Below are positions 8,272 through 16,539 of a stretch of DNA of 64,000 nt, one piece after another. The translations under genes were made by a program, and so were the position numbers. The notes beneath the pieces are model-generated. The model was not told the DNA's origin. It saw only the letters and a program-made list of their open reading frames with translations, and ran no database searches. Every line of letters begins with the position of its first letter. The first letter of the stretch is position 1. The DNA is taken from contig NZ_CDBN01000021.1 of the NCBI RefSeq assembly GCF_000820085.1, forward strand, positions 274,788-338,787, read 5' to 3'. Origin of the DNA: Aeromonas sanarellii. Its GTDB lineage: Bacteria > Pseudomonadota > Gammaproteobacteria > Enterobacterales > Aeromonadaceae.

Positions 8272-9297
8272 ATGAACGATCAGATCAAACCGGCACCGCT
8301 GCAAGGCAAGGTGATCCTGGAACCCGCCCTGGCGGCGCAGGAAGAGCGGCCACCGGCTCCCGCCCAGCGCCTGGAGGAGGCGAGCTTCGAGCGTCTCGAG
8401 GCGCTGGACGAACTCACCGAGGTCGAGCCCGCCCTCACCCCCAGGCCGCGCCGCCGCCACCGCCTGCTAGCCTGGGGGCTGGGGGCGGTCGGTCTGCTCT
8501 CCCTGGGCCAGTTCGGCACCTTCCTCGTCGATCAGTTTGCCTCGTCTCCGTTCTGGGGCGGCGCCTGGCTGCTCGCCAGCTGCCTGGTGGCGGTGGGCAC
8601 GGCCGGCGTGGCAGGGCGCGAATGGCTGCGTCTGCGCACCCTTAAAAAACGCCAGGACGTGCGCTCGCGGGCCGAAGACCTGCTCGCCCATCAGGGTGTC
8701 GGGCAGGGGCAGGCATTCTGCGAGCAGCTGGCCGAGCGCAGTGGTGACAAGGGGCGGGAGGGGTATCGCACCTGGCTCGCCCAGCTCGACGAGAGCCACA
8801 GCGATCGGGAGGTGCTGACCCTCTACAGCCAGCTGGTGCTAACCGAGCGGGACAGGCTGGCACAGGCCAGGGTGGCGAAATGGTCGGGGGAGGCCGCCGT
8901 GCTGGTGGCCCTGAGCCCGCTCGCCACCGTCGACATGATGCTGATGCTGTGGCGCAACCTGCGGATGATCGAGGACATCGCCGACGTCTACGCCATCGAG
9001 CTCGGCTACTGGAGCCGCATTCGCCTCATTCGCCAGGTGTTTCGCAACATGCTCTATGCGGGCGCCACCGAGCTGGTGACCGAGGTGGGCATGGACTTGC
9101 TGGGCGCCGAGCTCACCGCCAAGCTCTCCGCCCGCGCGGCGCAGGGGGTGGGGGCAGGGCTGCTCACCGCCCGTCTGGGCCTGCGCACCATGGAGGCGTG
9201 TCGCCCGCTGCCCTGGTGCGCGGACGAGAAGCCGAAGTTGGGCGAGCTGCGCAAGCGGCTGATCGGCCAGCTGGCGGGCTACCTCAACAAGGGGTGA
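8272..9297 (+). CDS. ycjF: YcjF, DUF697 inner-membrane protein
   Basis: Inner-membrane protein of 341 aa with a polar N-terminal third, two membrane helices at about residues 62–84 and 94–112, and a conserved C-terminal DUF697 region (LVALSPLATVDMMLMLWRN). It is paired with ycjX, 30 bp apart, and ends in a strong terminator. Stress-related role inferred from the psp linkage; biochemical function unknown. Confidence 0.88.
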   Translation: MNDQIKPAPLQGKVILEPALAAQEERPPAPAQRLEEASFERLEALDELTEVEPALTPRPRRRHRLLAWGLGAVGLLSLGQFGTFLVDQFASSPFWGGAWLLASCLVAVGTAGVAGREWLRLRTLKKRQDVRSRAEDLLAHQGVGQGQAFCEQLAERSGDKGREGYRTWLAQLDESHSDREVLTLYSQLVLTERDRLAQARVAKWSGEAAVLVALSPLATVDMMLMLWRNLRMIEDIADVYAIELGYWSRIRLIRQVFRNMLYAGATELVTEVGMDLLGAELTAKLSARAAQGVGAGLLTARLGLRTMEACRPLPWCADEKPKLGELRKRLIGQLAGYLNKG

Positions 9298-9323
9298 GTG
9301 GCGGGCCAGGGGTCGATTGTGGT

Positions 9324-9341
9324 TGTCACAAATTATTTACA
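9324..9341 (+). promoter_or_regulatory. TyrR box upstream of phhA
   Basis: TGTCACAAATTATTTACA fits the TyrR consensus TGTAAA-N6-TTTACA, with a perfect right half and 4 of 6 in the left half. It lies 129 bp before phhA and just ahead of the ycjF terminator hairpin. TyrR is encoded next door. Confidence 0.65.
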
Positions 9342-9350
9342 AATGTCCGC

Positions 9351-9381
9351 AGCAGCCGACCCTTGGGTCGGCTGCTTTTTT
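9351..9381 (+). terminator. Terminator of the psp–ycjXF operon
   Basis: AGCAGCCGACC pairs with GGTCGGCTGCT around a short loop and is followed by six T. Confidence 0.9.
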
Positions 9382-9469
9382 GGGGGGCAAACCGTTACCA
9401 TGATCCCATGGCTCGCAGGCGAGTCACCGCCCGAAGGGCGGGGTCGGCACCCAGAGGATGGAAGCATTC

Positions 9470-10264
9470 ATGGCAAGTCTCTACACGGCGCATCAACCGG
9501 ATGCACAGGGCAGGGTCCACTACACGGACGAGGAGCACGGCACCTGGCAGATCCTGATCGAACGCCAGCTCGCGGCGCTGGAGGGCAAGGCCTGTGACGA
9601 ATACCGGGCAGGGTTGGCGCGACTCGCGCTGCCCCGGGATCGCATCCCGCAGCTGGGCGAGATCAACGCCGCCCTGACCCCAGCCACCGGCTGGTCGGTG
9701 ACTGCGGTGCCCGCGCTCATCTCCTTCGACCGCTTCTTCGCCCTGCTGGCGGATCGCCAGTTTCCGGTGGCCACCTTCATCCGGCGCCGGGACGAGCTCG
9801 ATTACCTGCAGGAGCCCGACATCTTTCACGAGATCTTCGGCCACTGCGCCATGCTGACCAACCCTGCCTTCGCCCATTTCACCCACCTCTATGGCCGGCT
9901 CGGGCTCGGTGCCAGCAAGGAGGAGCGGGTCTTTCTGGCTCGGCTCTACTGGTTTACGGTGGAGTTCGGGCTCTTGCAGGGGGGCGAGGGGCTGCGTATC
10001 TACGGCGGCGGTATCCTCTCCTCCATCGGCGAGACCGCCTACGCGCTTTCCGGCAAACCCGAGCTGCAACCCTTCGATCTGCTGGAAATACTGCGAACCC
10101 CCTATCGCATCGACATCATGCAGCCCGTCTATTTCGTGCTGCCTAGCCTGGATACCCTCTATCGTCTGGCACCCCAGTCCATCATGGACGCCGTCGCCCA
10201 GGCCCGTCGCCTCGGCCTGCGTCCGCCCCGCTTTGCGCCCGTTTCCGGCAAGCAGGCGAGCTAA
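9470..10264 (+). CDS. phhA: PhhA, phenylalanine 4-monooxygenase
   Basis: Converts phenylalanine to tyrosine with tetrahydrobiopterin and oxygen at a non-haem iron; cytoplasmic, 264 aa, the usual bacterial length. Iron ligands are visible: His120 and His125 in HEIFGH and Glu165 in FTVEFGL. The pterin/substrate region (PDIFHE, RIYGGGILSS) is intact. ATG at 9470 is preferred to the ATG at 9458 because GAGGATGGAAG lies before it. Followed at 42 bp by phhB, which recycles the cofactor. Probably TyrR-controlled. Confidence 0.94.
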   Translation: MASLYTAHQPDAQGRVHYTDEEHGTWQILIERQLAALEGKACDEYRAGLARLALPRDRIPQLGEINAALTPATGWSVTAVPALISFDRFFALLADRQFPVATFIRRRDELDYLQEPDIFHEIFGHCAMLTNPAFAHFTHLYGRLGLGASKEERVFLARLYWFTVEFGLLQGGEGLRIYGGGILSSIGETAYALSGKPELQPFDLLEILRTPYRIDIMQPVYFVLPSLDTLYRLAPQSIMDAVAQARRLGLRPPRFAPVSGKQAS

Positions 10265-10306
10265 CCCGTTTCCATCCCCACGATGCAGTAATGAAAGGAG
10301 TCCCGA

Positions 10307-10645
10307 ATGTCTGAACTGGCGAGTCAACGATGCGAGGCGTGCCGCGCCGACGCCCCCAAGGTGAGCGACGAGGAGCTGGGCGAGTTGATGCACCTCATCC
10401 CCGACTGGCAGCCCCTGGTGGTCAACGGCGAGCTGCAGCTGAGGCGCGAATTCGTGTTTCGCAACTTCAAGGAGGCGCTGGCCTTCACCAATCGGCTCGG
10501 CGAGCTGGCGGAGGCGGAGTTTCACCACCCGGCGATCCTGACGGAGTGGGGCAGGGTGACCGTCAGCTGGTGGACCCACAAGATAGGTGGGCTGCATCGC
10601 AACGACTTCATCATGGCGGCACGCACCGACGAGTTGCTGAAGTAA
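10307..10645 (+). CDS. phhB: PhhB, pterin-4a-carbinolamine dehydratase
   Basis: Dehydrates the 4a-hydroxypterin made by PhhA, 112 aa. The family signature of histidines is present ([19 protein letters not shown], with HH, then WWTHKIGGL). A good AAAGGAG precedes the ATG. Operon partner of phhA, closed by a GC-rich terminator. Confidence 0.93.
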   Translation: MSELASQRCEACRADAPKVSDEELGELMHLIPDWQPLVVNGELQLRREFVFRNFKEALAFTNRLGELAEAEFHHPAILTEWGRVTVSWWTHKIGGLHRNDFIMAARTDELLK

Positions 10646-10670
10646 TCGCCGCCAAAACACGGCACAAGAT

Positions 10671-10708
10671 GGGCCTGCCCGGTGAAAACGGGGCGGGCCC
10701 GCATTTTT
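10671..10708 (+). terminator. Terminator after phhAB
   Basis: GGGCCTGCCC pairs with GGGCGGGCCC with one mismatch; a T-run follows (GCATTTTTA). Confidence 0.8.
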
Positions 10709-10787
10709 ATGGGGCAGCGCTCGCACTGGCGGGATCGAGTCTGTATTATCCGGTCATTCAGAATGTTAGCTAGGAAGTGTGTGCCGA

Positions 10788-12335
10788 ATGCGTCTTGAAG
10801 TCAGCTGTGAAGACCGTCTGGGCCTGACCCGGGAATTGCTCGACCGACTGGTGGAGCACAACATCGATCTGCGCGGCATCGAAATCGATACCTCAGGCAT
10901 CATCTATCTCAACTTTCCCGAGCTGGAGTTTCGCGACTTCCAGCACCTGATGCCGGAGATCCGCCGCATTCCCGGGGTCTACGACGTCAAGACCATCCCC
11001 TACATGCCCTCCGAGCGGGAGCACCACGAGATTGAGGCCCTGCTCAAGGCGCTGCCGGATCTGGTCTTCTCCCTCGACAGCAAGGGGCGGGTGACCCAGG
11101 CCAACCAGGCGGCCCTCACCACCCTCGGCTTGTCGGTGGACGAGGTGCGCGGCGTGGCGCTCGGTTCCCTGGTCAAGGGCTTCTCCTTCACCCGCTGGCT
11201 GGAGGCGAGCGAGATCAAGCCCCAGACCTGCAAGCTGAGCCTCGGCGGCGAGGAGTACCTCGGGGATCTGATGCCGCTCTTCGTGGCCGAGGAGAAGGGC
11301 AGGCAGGCCCTGGCCGGCGCCGTGGTGGTGCTCAAGTCCGCCCGCCGGGTCGGCATGCACTTCAGCGCCCTGCACACGGTGGAGGTGGGCGGCTTCGAGC
11401 ATCTGCAGGCCGAGAGCCCCAAGATGAAAGAGGTGCTGGCCCAGGCGGCCAAGCTCGCGATGCAGGACGCACCGCTGCTGATCGTCGGTGAGACCGGCAC
11501 CGGCAAGGAGCTGCTGGCCCGCGCCTGTCACGGTGCCAGCCTGCGCTCCAGCCACCCCTTCATGGCGCTCAACTGCGCCGCCATGCCGGACAACGTGGCC
11601 GAGAGCGAGCTGTTCGGCTATGCCCCAGGCGCCTTTGGCAACAACACCGAGGGCAAGCGCGGCGTGCTGGAGCTGGCGAGCGGCGGCACCCTGATGCTGG
11701 ACGAGATCGGCGACATGTCCCCCCATCTGCAGACCAAGTTTCTGCGGGTACTGCAGGACGGCGTGTTCCGCCGGGTCGGGGACGAGCAGGAGGTGAGGGT
11801 CAACGTGCGCTTCATCTGCACCACCCAGAAGCAGCTGCTGGATCTGGTGCACGAGGGCAAGTTCCGGGAAGACCTCTATTACCGCCTCAACGTGCTGAGC
11901 CTCGGCCTGCCGCCGCTGCGCGAGCGCAAGGCGGACATCATGGCCCTGGCCCAGCAGTTCGTCGCCCGCTTCGCCAGCGAGTTGCAGCGCCCCCGCCCGC
12001 GCTTTACCCGCAACATGGCCGAATACCTGACCGCCTACCGCTGGCCCGGCAACGTGCGCCAGCTGCGTAACTGCCTCTACCGTGCCATGACCCTGCTGGA
12101 AGGGGACGAGCTCGGCCCCGAGCACGTGGATCTGCCGGTGGCGGCGGATACCATGCCGCTCATCGACGAGTGGTTCGAGGGGGGGCTGGACGAGGCGGTG
12201 AAACGCTTCGAGAGCCGGCTGCTGGAGCGGCTCTACCCGGCATTTCCCTCCACCCGCCAGCTGGCCAAACGGCTCGGGGTCTCCCACACCGCCATCGCCA
12301 ACAAGCTGCGCGAATACGGGATTGGCAAGAAGTAG
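10788..12335 (+). CDS. tyrR: TyrR, aromatic amino acid regulator
   Basis: Transcription factor for aromatic amino acid metabolism and transport, 515 aa. Order: ACT domain (residues 1–75), PAS domain (80–180), AAA+ ATPase (205–425), and C-terminal helix-turn-helix (STRQLAKRLGVSHTAIANKL). Walker A is GETGTGKE (residues 234–241). The sigma-54 contact loop is degenerate (PGAFGNNTEG), so it should act with sigma-70, as E. coli TyrR does. ATG at 10788 begins MRLEVSCEDRLGLTREL exactly as the homologue. It is next to its likely target phhAB. Confidence 0.94.
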   Translation: MRLEVSCEDRLGLTRELLDRLVEHNIDLRGIEIDTSGIIYLNFPELEFRDFQHLMPEIRRIPGVYDVKTIPYMPSEREHHEIEALLKALPDLVFSLDSKGRVTQANQAALTTLGLSVDEVRGVALGSLVKGFSFTRWLEASEIKPQTCKLSLGGEEYLGDLMPLFVAEEKGRQALAGAVVVLKSARRVGMHFSALHTVEVGGFEHLQAESPKMKEVLAQAAKLAMQDAPLLIVGETGTGKELLARACHGASLRSSHPFMALNCAAMPDNVAESELFGYAPGAFGNNTEGKRGVLELASGGTLMLDEIGDMSPHLQTKFLRVLQDGVFRRVGDEQEVRVNVRFICTTQKQLLDLVHEGKFREDLYYRLNVLSLGLPPLRERKADIMALAQQFVARFASELQRPRPRFTRNMAEYLTAYRWPGNVRQLRNCLYRAMTLLEGDELGPEHVDLPVAADTMPLIDEWFEGGLDEAVKRFESRLLERLYPAFPSTRQLAKRLGVSHTAIANKLREYGIGKK

Positions 12336-12528
12336 CCTCGGCGCGCCCTGCCGGAGGACTGTGCCCTGCCCCTCGGGGGCGCCGTTGCGACACGGGGTGA
12401 CGCACCCTGTGCGTATACGGATGGGGCTCGGCCCTCCGGCTGGTAAGCTCGGTGCGACTCCCCTTCAGGCACACCCTTCATGGGCGTCGGCCCGTTCCGG
12501 CGCCGGCGTGAACATAAGCGCGGGCATC

Positions 12529-13074
12529 ATGCAGTTGTTTTGTTTCATCCGGATATTGACCTGGCTGGTGCCGCTGGTCTGCATGCTGGCGCTGGCCAAC
12601 GCCGCCGTGGCCGCCACCTCGGCCGAGGTGCGCAGCGACATGGTGCGCCAGACGGTGCTCGACATCCTCAGCTATACCCGCTGGCCCAGCGAGCCTGACC
12701 GGCTGCAGGTCTGCATCACGGCTCCGACGGAGTACGCGGCATCACTCCTCGCCATAGACCGCCAGGCCAACGGGCGTCCGGTGGAGGTGCATCGCTACGA
12801 GTTCGACGACGAGGCGCTTACCCGGCGCTGCGACGTCATCTATCTGGGGATCCTGACCTCGGAGCAGCGCCTCTCCCTGTTCGAGCGGCTGCGGGGGCAC
12901 GCCATCCTCAGCATCAGCGAGCAGAGCCGCGAGTGCATCGCCGACGCGGTCTTCTGCCTGCAGGCAGGGGAGCGGGTGCGTTTTCGGGTCAACCTGGATG
13001 CGCTCGCCCGCAGCGGCGTGCGGGTGCACCCGGCCGTGCTCAAACTCGCACGGGCAGACGAGGATCCGCGATGA
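12529..13074 (+). CDS. yfiR: YfiR-family periplasmic repressor of a diguanylate cyclase
   Basis: Secreted DUF4154 protein, 181 aa, with a signal peptide at about residues 1–30 (cleavage near ANAAVAA). Two cysteine pairs typical of YfiR are visible (VCIT/RRC and RECIADAVFC). In Pseudomonas, YfiR binds the periplasmic part of YfiN and holds it inactive until redox or envelope stress releases it. Its TGA overlaps the next start (ATGA). An earlier in-frame start would be inside the tyrR end and lacks a signal peptide. Confidence 0.85.
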   Translation: MQLFCFIRILTWLVPLVCMLALANAAVAATSAEVRSDMVRQTVLDILSYTRWPSEPDRLQVCITAPTEYAASLLAIDRQANGRPVEVHRYEFDDEALTRRCDVIYLGILTSEQRLSLFERLRGHAILSISEQSRECIADAVFCLQAGERVRFRVNLDALARSGVRVHPAVLKLARADEDPR

Positions 13075-14312
13075 GGATCCCGTACGCAGGCCAGAGGCTC
13101 ACCCTGCGCCAGAGCCTGGGGCGCACCCACATGATGATCTCCCTGACCGCCGTCTGCATGGCGGGCCTGTTCCTGACCGTCACGGCACTGCTGGCGCTGC
13201 GCCTCTATGCGGATCACAACCTCAAGCTGGTGGCGCGGGCCATCAGCTATACCGCCGAGGCGGCCGTGGTGTTCGATGACGAGGAGGCGGCGAGAGACGC
13301 CCTGGAGGCCATCACCTCCCGGGAAGATATCGCCAGCGCCAGCATAGTGCTGCCGGACGGCCAGGTGCTGGCGAGCTGGCGCCGGGCCATCACCACCCCC
13401 TGGACCACGCTGGAGCAGCACCTGGCCCGCCTCATCCTGCCGGGGCCCGTGGTGCAGCCCATGGTGCGGGAGCACCGGGAGATAGCCCGGGTGCACCTGG
13501 TCGGCCACGGGCAGTTCCTGTTGCGTTTCCTGCTGCAAACCCTGCTGGCGACCCTGGTGTGCCTGCTGCTCAGCATCCTCGGGGCACTCCATGTGGCGCG
13601 CCGCATGCAGCGCTCCATCACGGCCCCCCTCAAGGCCCTGACCGAGGTCGCCTACAACGTCAGCCGCCAGCGCGCCCTCAAGCAGCGGGTGCCGGCGGCC
13701 AATATTGCCGAACTGCACGAGCTCGGGGAGGACTTCAACTCCCTGCTCGACGAGCTGGAGGCCTGGCAGGCCCATCAGAAGCGGGAGAACGCCAGCCTGT
13801 TGCACCGGGCGACCCATGACGCCCTCACCGGCCTGCCCAACCGCGCCCTGTTCGAGGCGCGCCTGGGGCAGGCCATCCAGGCGGGCAGCACCCAGCAGGA
13901 ACGCTTCGCCCTGATCTATCTCGATTGCGACCGCTTCAAGCAGATCAACGACAACCTGGGCCACGGCATCGGGGACGAGGTGCTCATCGCGCTGGCGCGT
14001 CGGGTGCAGCACCAGCTCAGGCCGCTGGATCTGGTGTGTCGCCTCGGGGGGGACGAGTTCGTCATCCTGCTCGCCCCAGTCCGGGGAGAGAGCGAGGTGC
14101 ACGAGGTCATGGCGCGGATCCAGCAGGCGATGAGCACCCCGGTGGTCCTGAGCGACGGCCGCCATCTGGGGGTGGGCATCAGCATGGGCGCTGCCCTCTA
14201 TCCCGAGCAGGGGGAGACGGCGGACGCCCTGTTGCAGTGCGCCGACGACGCCATGTATCAAGCCAAACGACAACGGAAGGAGGAGGGGAGAGAGCACAAG
14301 AGAGCCACGTGA
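13071..14312 (+). CDS. yfiN: YfiN-like membrane diguanylate cyclase
   Basis: 413-aa enzyme that makes cyclic di-GMP. A first membrane helix (residues 24–46), a periplasmic CHASE8-type sensor, a second helix (about 145–170), a HAMP linker and a GGDEF domain (about 245–405) follow. The active-site motif is intact (RLGGDEFVILL). No RxxD inhibitory site is apparent just before it (PLDLVCRLGGDE). It sits between yfiR and yfiB, so periplasmic repression and release are expected. Confidence 0.9.
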   Translation: MRIPYAGQRLTLRQSLGRTHMMISLTAVCMAGLFLTVTALLALRLYADHNLKLVARAISYTAEAAVVFDDEEAARDALEAITSREDIASASIVLPDGQVLASWRRAITTPWTTLEQHLARLILPGPVVQPMVREHREIARVHLVGHGQFLLRFLLQTLLATLVCLLLSILGALHVARRMQRSITAPLKALTEVAYNVSRQRALKQRVPAANIAELHELGEDFNSLLDELEAWQAHQKRENASLLHRATHDALTGLPNRALFEARLGQAIQAGSTQQERFALIYLDCDRFKQINDNLGHGIGDEVLIALARRVQHQLRPLDLVCRLGGDEFVILLAPVRGESEVHEVMARIQQAMSTPVVLSDGRHLGVGISMGAALYPEQGETADALLQCADDAMYQAKRQRKEEGREHKRAT

Positions 14313-14344
14313 AGTTGAACCGAATTAGTGTAAGGATGATAACA

Positions 14345-14833
14345 ATGACCATTTTGAACCCGATCAAAACGGGGTTTGTCGCGCTGCTGCTGACGTTGCT
14401 GGCCGCATGCCAGAGCGTGCCGCAGGGGCTCACGGCGGATCAGGTCGCCACCCTCAAGGAGCAGGGCTTTCACCTGACCGACGAGGGCTGGACCCTGGAC
14501 ATCTCCAACAAGGTGTTGTTTGCCAACAATGTCGGGGCCCTCAATCCCCAGACTCGTCAGGTGGTGGAGCGACTCGGCAAGGCCCTCATCGGCGTGGGAC
14601 TGAACCGGGCCAGAGTTGACGGCCACACCGACTCCAACGGTGAAGCAGCCTACAATCAGCAGCTCTCGCTGAAGCGGGCCCAGTCCGTGGCCGACGTCCT
14701 GATGTCGGTGGGGATGCCCCAAGGGAACCTGGATATCCGCGGCCGCGGTGAAGAGGCGCCCATCGCCGACAACGGCACCGCCGCCGGACGGGCGGAGAAT
14801 CGCCGCGTCGCCATCATCATCGGCAACGACTGA
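14345..14833 (+). CDS. yfiB: YfiB-like OmpA-family lipoprotein
   Basis: Lipoprotein of 162 aa with lipobox LLAAC (Cys22) and an OmpA-type peptidoglycan-binding domain (VDGHTDSNGEAAYNQQLS, RGRGEEAP, NRRVAII). In the Pseudomonas system YfiB sequesters YfiR at the outer membrane and so switches YfiN on. TAAGGA precedes the ATG at 14345; an ATG 9 nt upstream overlaps that site. Last gene of the yfiRNB operon. Confidence 0.9.
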   Translation: MTILNPIKTGFVALLLTLLAACQSVPQGLTADQVATLKEQGFHLTDEGWTLDISNKVLFANNVGALNPQTRQVVERLGKALIGVGLNRARVDGHTDSNGEAAYNQQLSLKRAQSVADVLMSVGMPQGNLDIRGRGEEAPIADNGTAAGRAENRRVAIIIGND

Positions 14834-15046
14834 ACCCCCAACCCTGCGTCGGCGTCACGATCCCGCCGGGATCCCGTTTCTGTCAGTCCGATTGCGTGTG
14901 TGCCACCACTCTCCTGACGGGGAGTGGCCCTCTCGCCCCGACCCATGCCCCTTCGACGCTTGTACTCCCCATGACTTGCTGGTAGACAGGATCGGGGAGA
15001 CGAGTCCCGTGCCCTGGGCTTGATCCAGCACAAGCAAGACTTGATT

Positions 15047-15065
15047 GATATTCGTTATCATTTGC
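15047..15065 (+). promoter_or_regulatory. Candidate Fur box upstream of hutW
   Basis: GATATTCGTTATCATTTGC matches about 13 of 19 positions of the GATAATGATAATCATTATC Fur consensus. It lies 28 bp before the hutW start in an AT-rich stretch, consistent with iron repression of a haem-use gene. Confidence 0.5.
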
Positions 15066-15092
15066 ATTATTTCCAGATGGTAGCCCCTTGTG

Positions 15093-16463
15093 ATGACCCC
15101 CCTGCTGACCCCGACCATGACCGGGCTTGCGACCCCGGAGCCCCTCAGATTCGCCTTTACCGCCAAGACCTCGGCCCACGCCAGCCGGGGCGGCGGGGGG
15201 CCGCTGATGCTCGACGATGCAGGCTGGCACGCCTGGTGGCAGCGGGAGAGCGAGGCCGGGGAGCGGGCGCTCTACATCCACATTCCGTTCTGCCGCAAGC
15301 GCTGCAGCTTCTGCAACTTCTTCGAAAACGGCGCCAACCCGGCGCGCATGAGCCGCTACGTGGCGGCCCTGTGCGACCAGCTGAGCCGGGCGGCGAAGAC
15401 ACCGCTCGCACAGAGCAAGCCCTTCTCGGCCGTCTATGTGGGAGGCGGCACGCCGATCGACATGGCGGTGGCCGAGCTGGCGCGCCTCGGCGAGGCGATC
15501 CGCGCCTTCCCCCTGACCCCGGATGCGGAGCTGACCCTGGAGGGACGGCTCAACGGTTTCGATGACGCCAAGTGGCAGACGGCCCTGGCGGGGGGCTTCA
15601 ACCGCTTCTCGTTCGGGGTGCAGAGCTTCGATACCGGGGTGCGCCGGCAGGCGGGCCGTTTCGACGACAGGGAGACCCTGCTCGCCCGGTTGGGGGCGCT
15701 GACCCGGGGCGACGAGGCCGTCATCGTCGCGGATCTCATCTTCGGTCTGCCCGGTCAGGACGACTCCGTCTGGCGTCAGGACATCGCGGACGTGATGGCG
15801 AGCGGCGTGCACGGGGTGGATCTCTATCAGCTCATCTCCATGGCGTGCACCAACCTGGCGCGCGCCGAAGCCGGGGGCAAGGCGGGATGGTCGGCGGACG
15901 GGCAGCAACGGGCCGCCATGTATGCCCATGGCGCCAGCACCCTGGAGGCGGCCGGATGGCAGCGGCTCTCCTGCAGCCACTGGCGGCGAAGGGATGCCGA
16001 GCAGAGCCGCTACAACCAGATGGCGAAGCGGGGCGCCGAGATCCTCCCGTTCGGGGCGGGAGCGGGAGGCAACGTGCTGGGCCACGGTCTGATGTATGGC
16101 CGGGATCTGGCGGCCTGGCACGCGGCGCTGGCGGAGGGGGTGCGCGCCCCCGGCATGGTGATGAAGCCCAATCCGGATGCCCGCCTCGACGGGCTGCTGC
16201 GCGGGGCACTCGACACCGGCTGGCTTGTCCTCGGGCGCTTGCCATCCCCTTTGCGGGCGCATTTGTTGCCGCTCTTTGAACGCTGGCAGCAGCATGGCCT
16301 GGCCGAGCTGACCGGGGAGACACTGGCGCTGACCCTGGCGGGGCGTTTCTGGAACGTCAATCTGCAGGCGGGGCTGTTTGAGTATCTGCAGCACAATCCG
16401 CTGGCAGGGTCGGAGACGACCCCCGCCCATCCGGCGCAGGCCGTGCGCCATTCGCTGGCGTGA
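15093..16463 (+). CDS. hutW: HutW/ChuW radical-SAM enzyme of anaerobic haem degradation
   Basis: Class C-like radical-SAM methyltransferase family of HemN ancestry, about 456 aa. The CxxxCxxC cluster motif is in CRKRCSFCNFF (near residue 69). SAM-binding GGGTPID and a HemN-like C-terminal part follow. In E. coli O157 ChuW opens haem without oxygen to free iron. In Vibrio hutW precedes hutX and hutZ; neither is present here. ATG at 15093 follows a GTG in frame (15090); no strong ribosome site decides between them. Confidence 0.85.
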   Translation: MTPLLTPTMTGLATPEPLRFAFTAKTSAHASRGGGGPLMLDDAGWHAWWQRESEAGERALYIHIPFCRKRCSFCNFFENGANPARMSRYVAALCDQLSRAAKTPLAQSKPFSAVYVGGGTPIDMAVAELARLGEAIRAFPLTPDAELTLEGRLNGFDDAKWQTALAGGFNRFSFGVQSFDTGVRRQAGRFDDRETLLARLGALTRGDEAVIVADLIFGLPGQDDSVWRQDIADVMASGVHGVDLYQLISMACTNLARAEAGGKAGWSADGQQRAAMYAHGASTLEAAGWQRLSCSHWRRRDAEQSRYNQMAKRGAEILPFGAGAGGNVLGHGLMYGRDLAAWHAALAEGVRAPGMVMKPNPDARLDGLLRGALDTGWLVLGRLPSPLRAHLLPLFERWQQHGLAELTGETLALTLAGRFWNVNLQAGLFEYLQHNPLAGSETTPAHPAQAVRHSLA

Positions 16464-16510
16464 GCTTGCGGGCCGGTGGCCGGATCCAGGCAAAGAGGGG
16501 ATGACGAAAA

Positions 16511-16537
16511 CGGGGGTGCCACTGTGCCCCCGCTTTT
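16511..16537. terminator. Bidirectional terminator between hutW and xseA
   Basis: CGGGGG and CCCCCG form the core of a stem, with AAAA on the left and TTTTT on the right, so it can serve both convergent genes. Confidence 0.75.
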
Positions 16538-16539
16538 TG

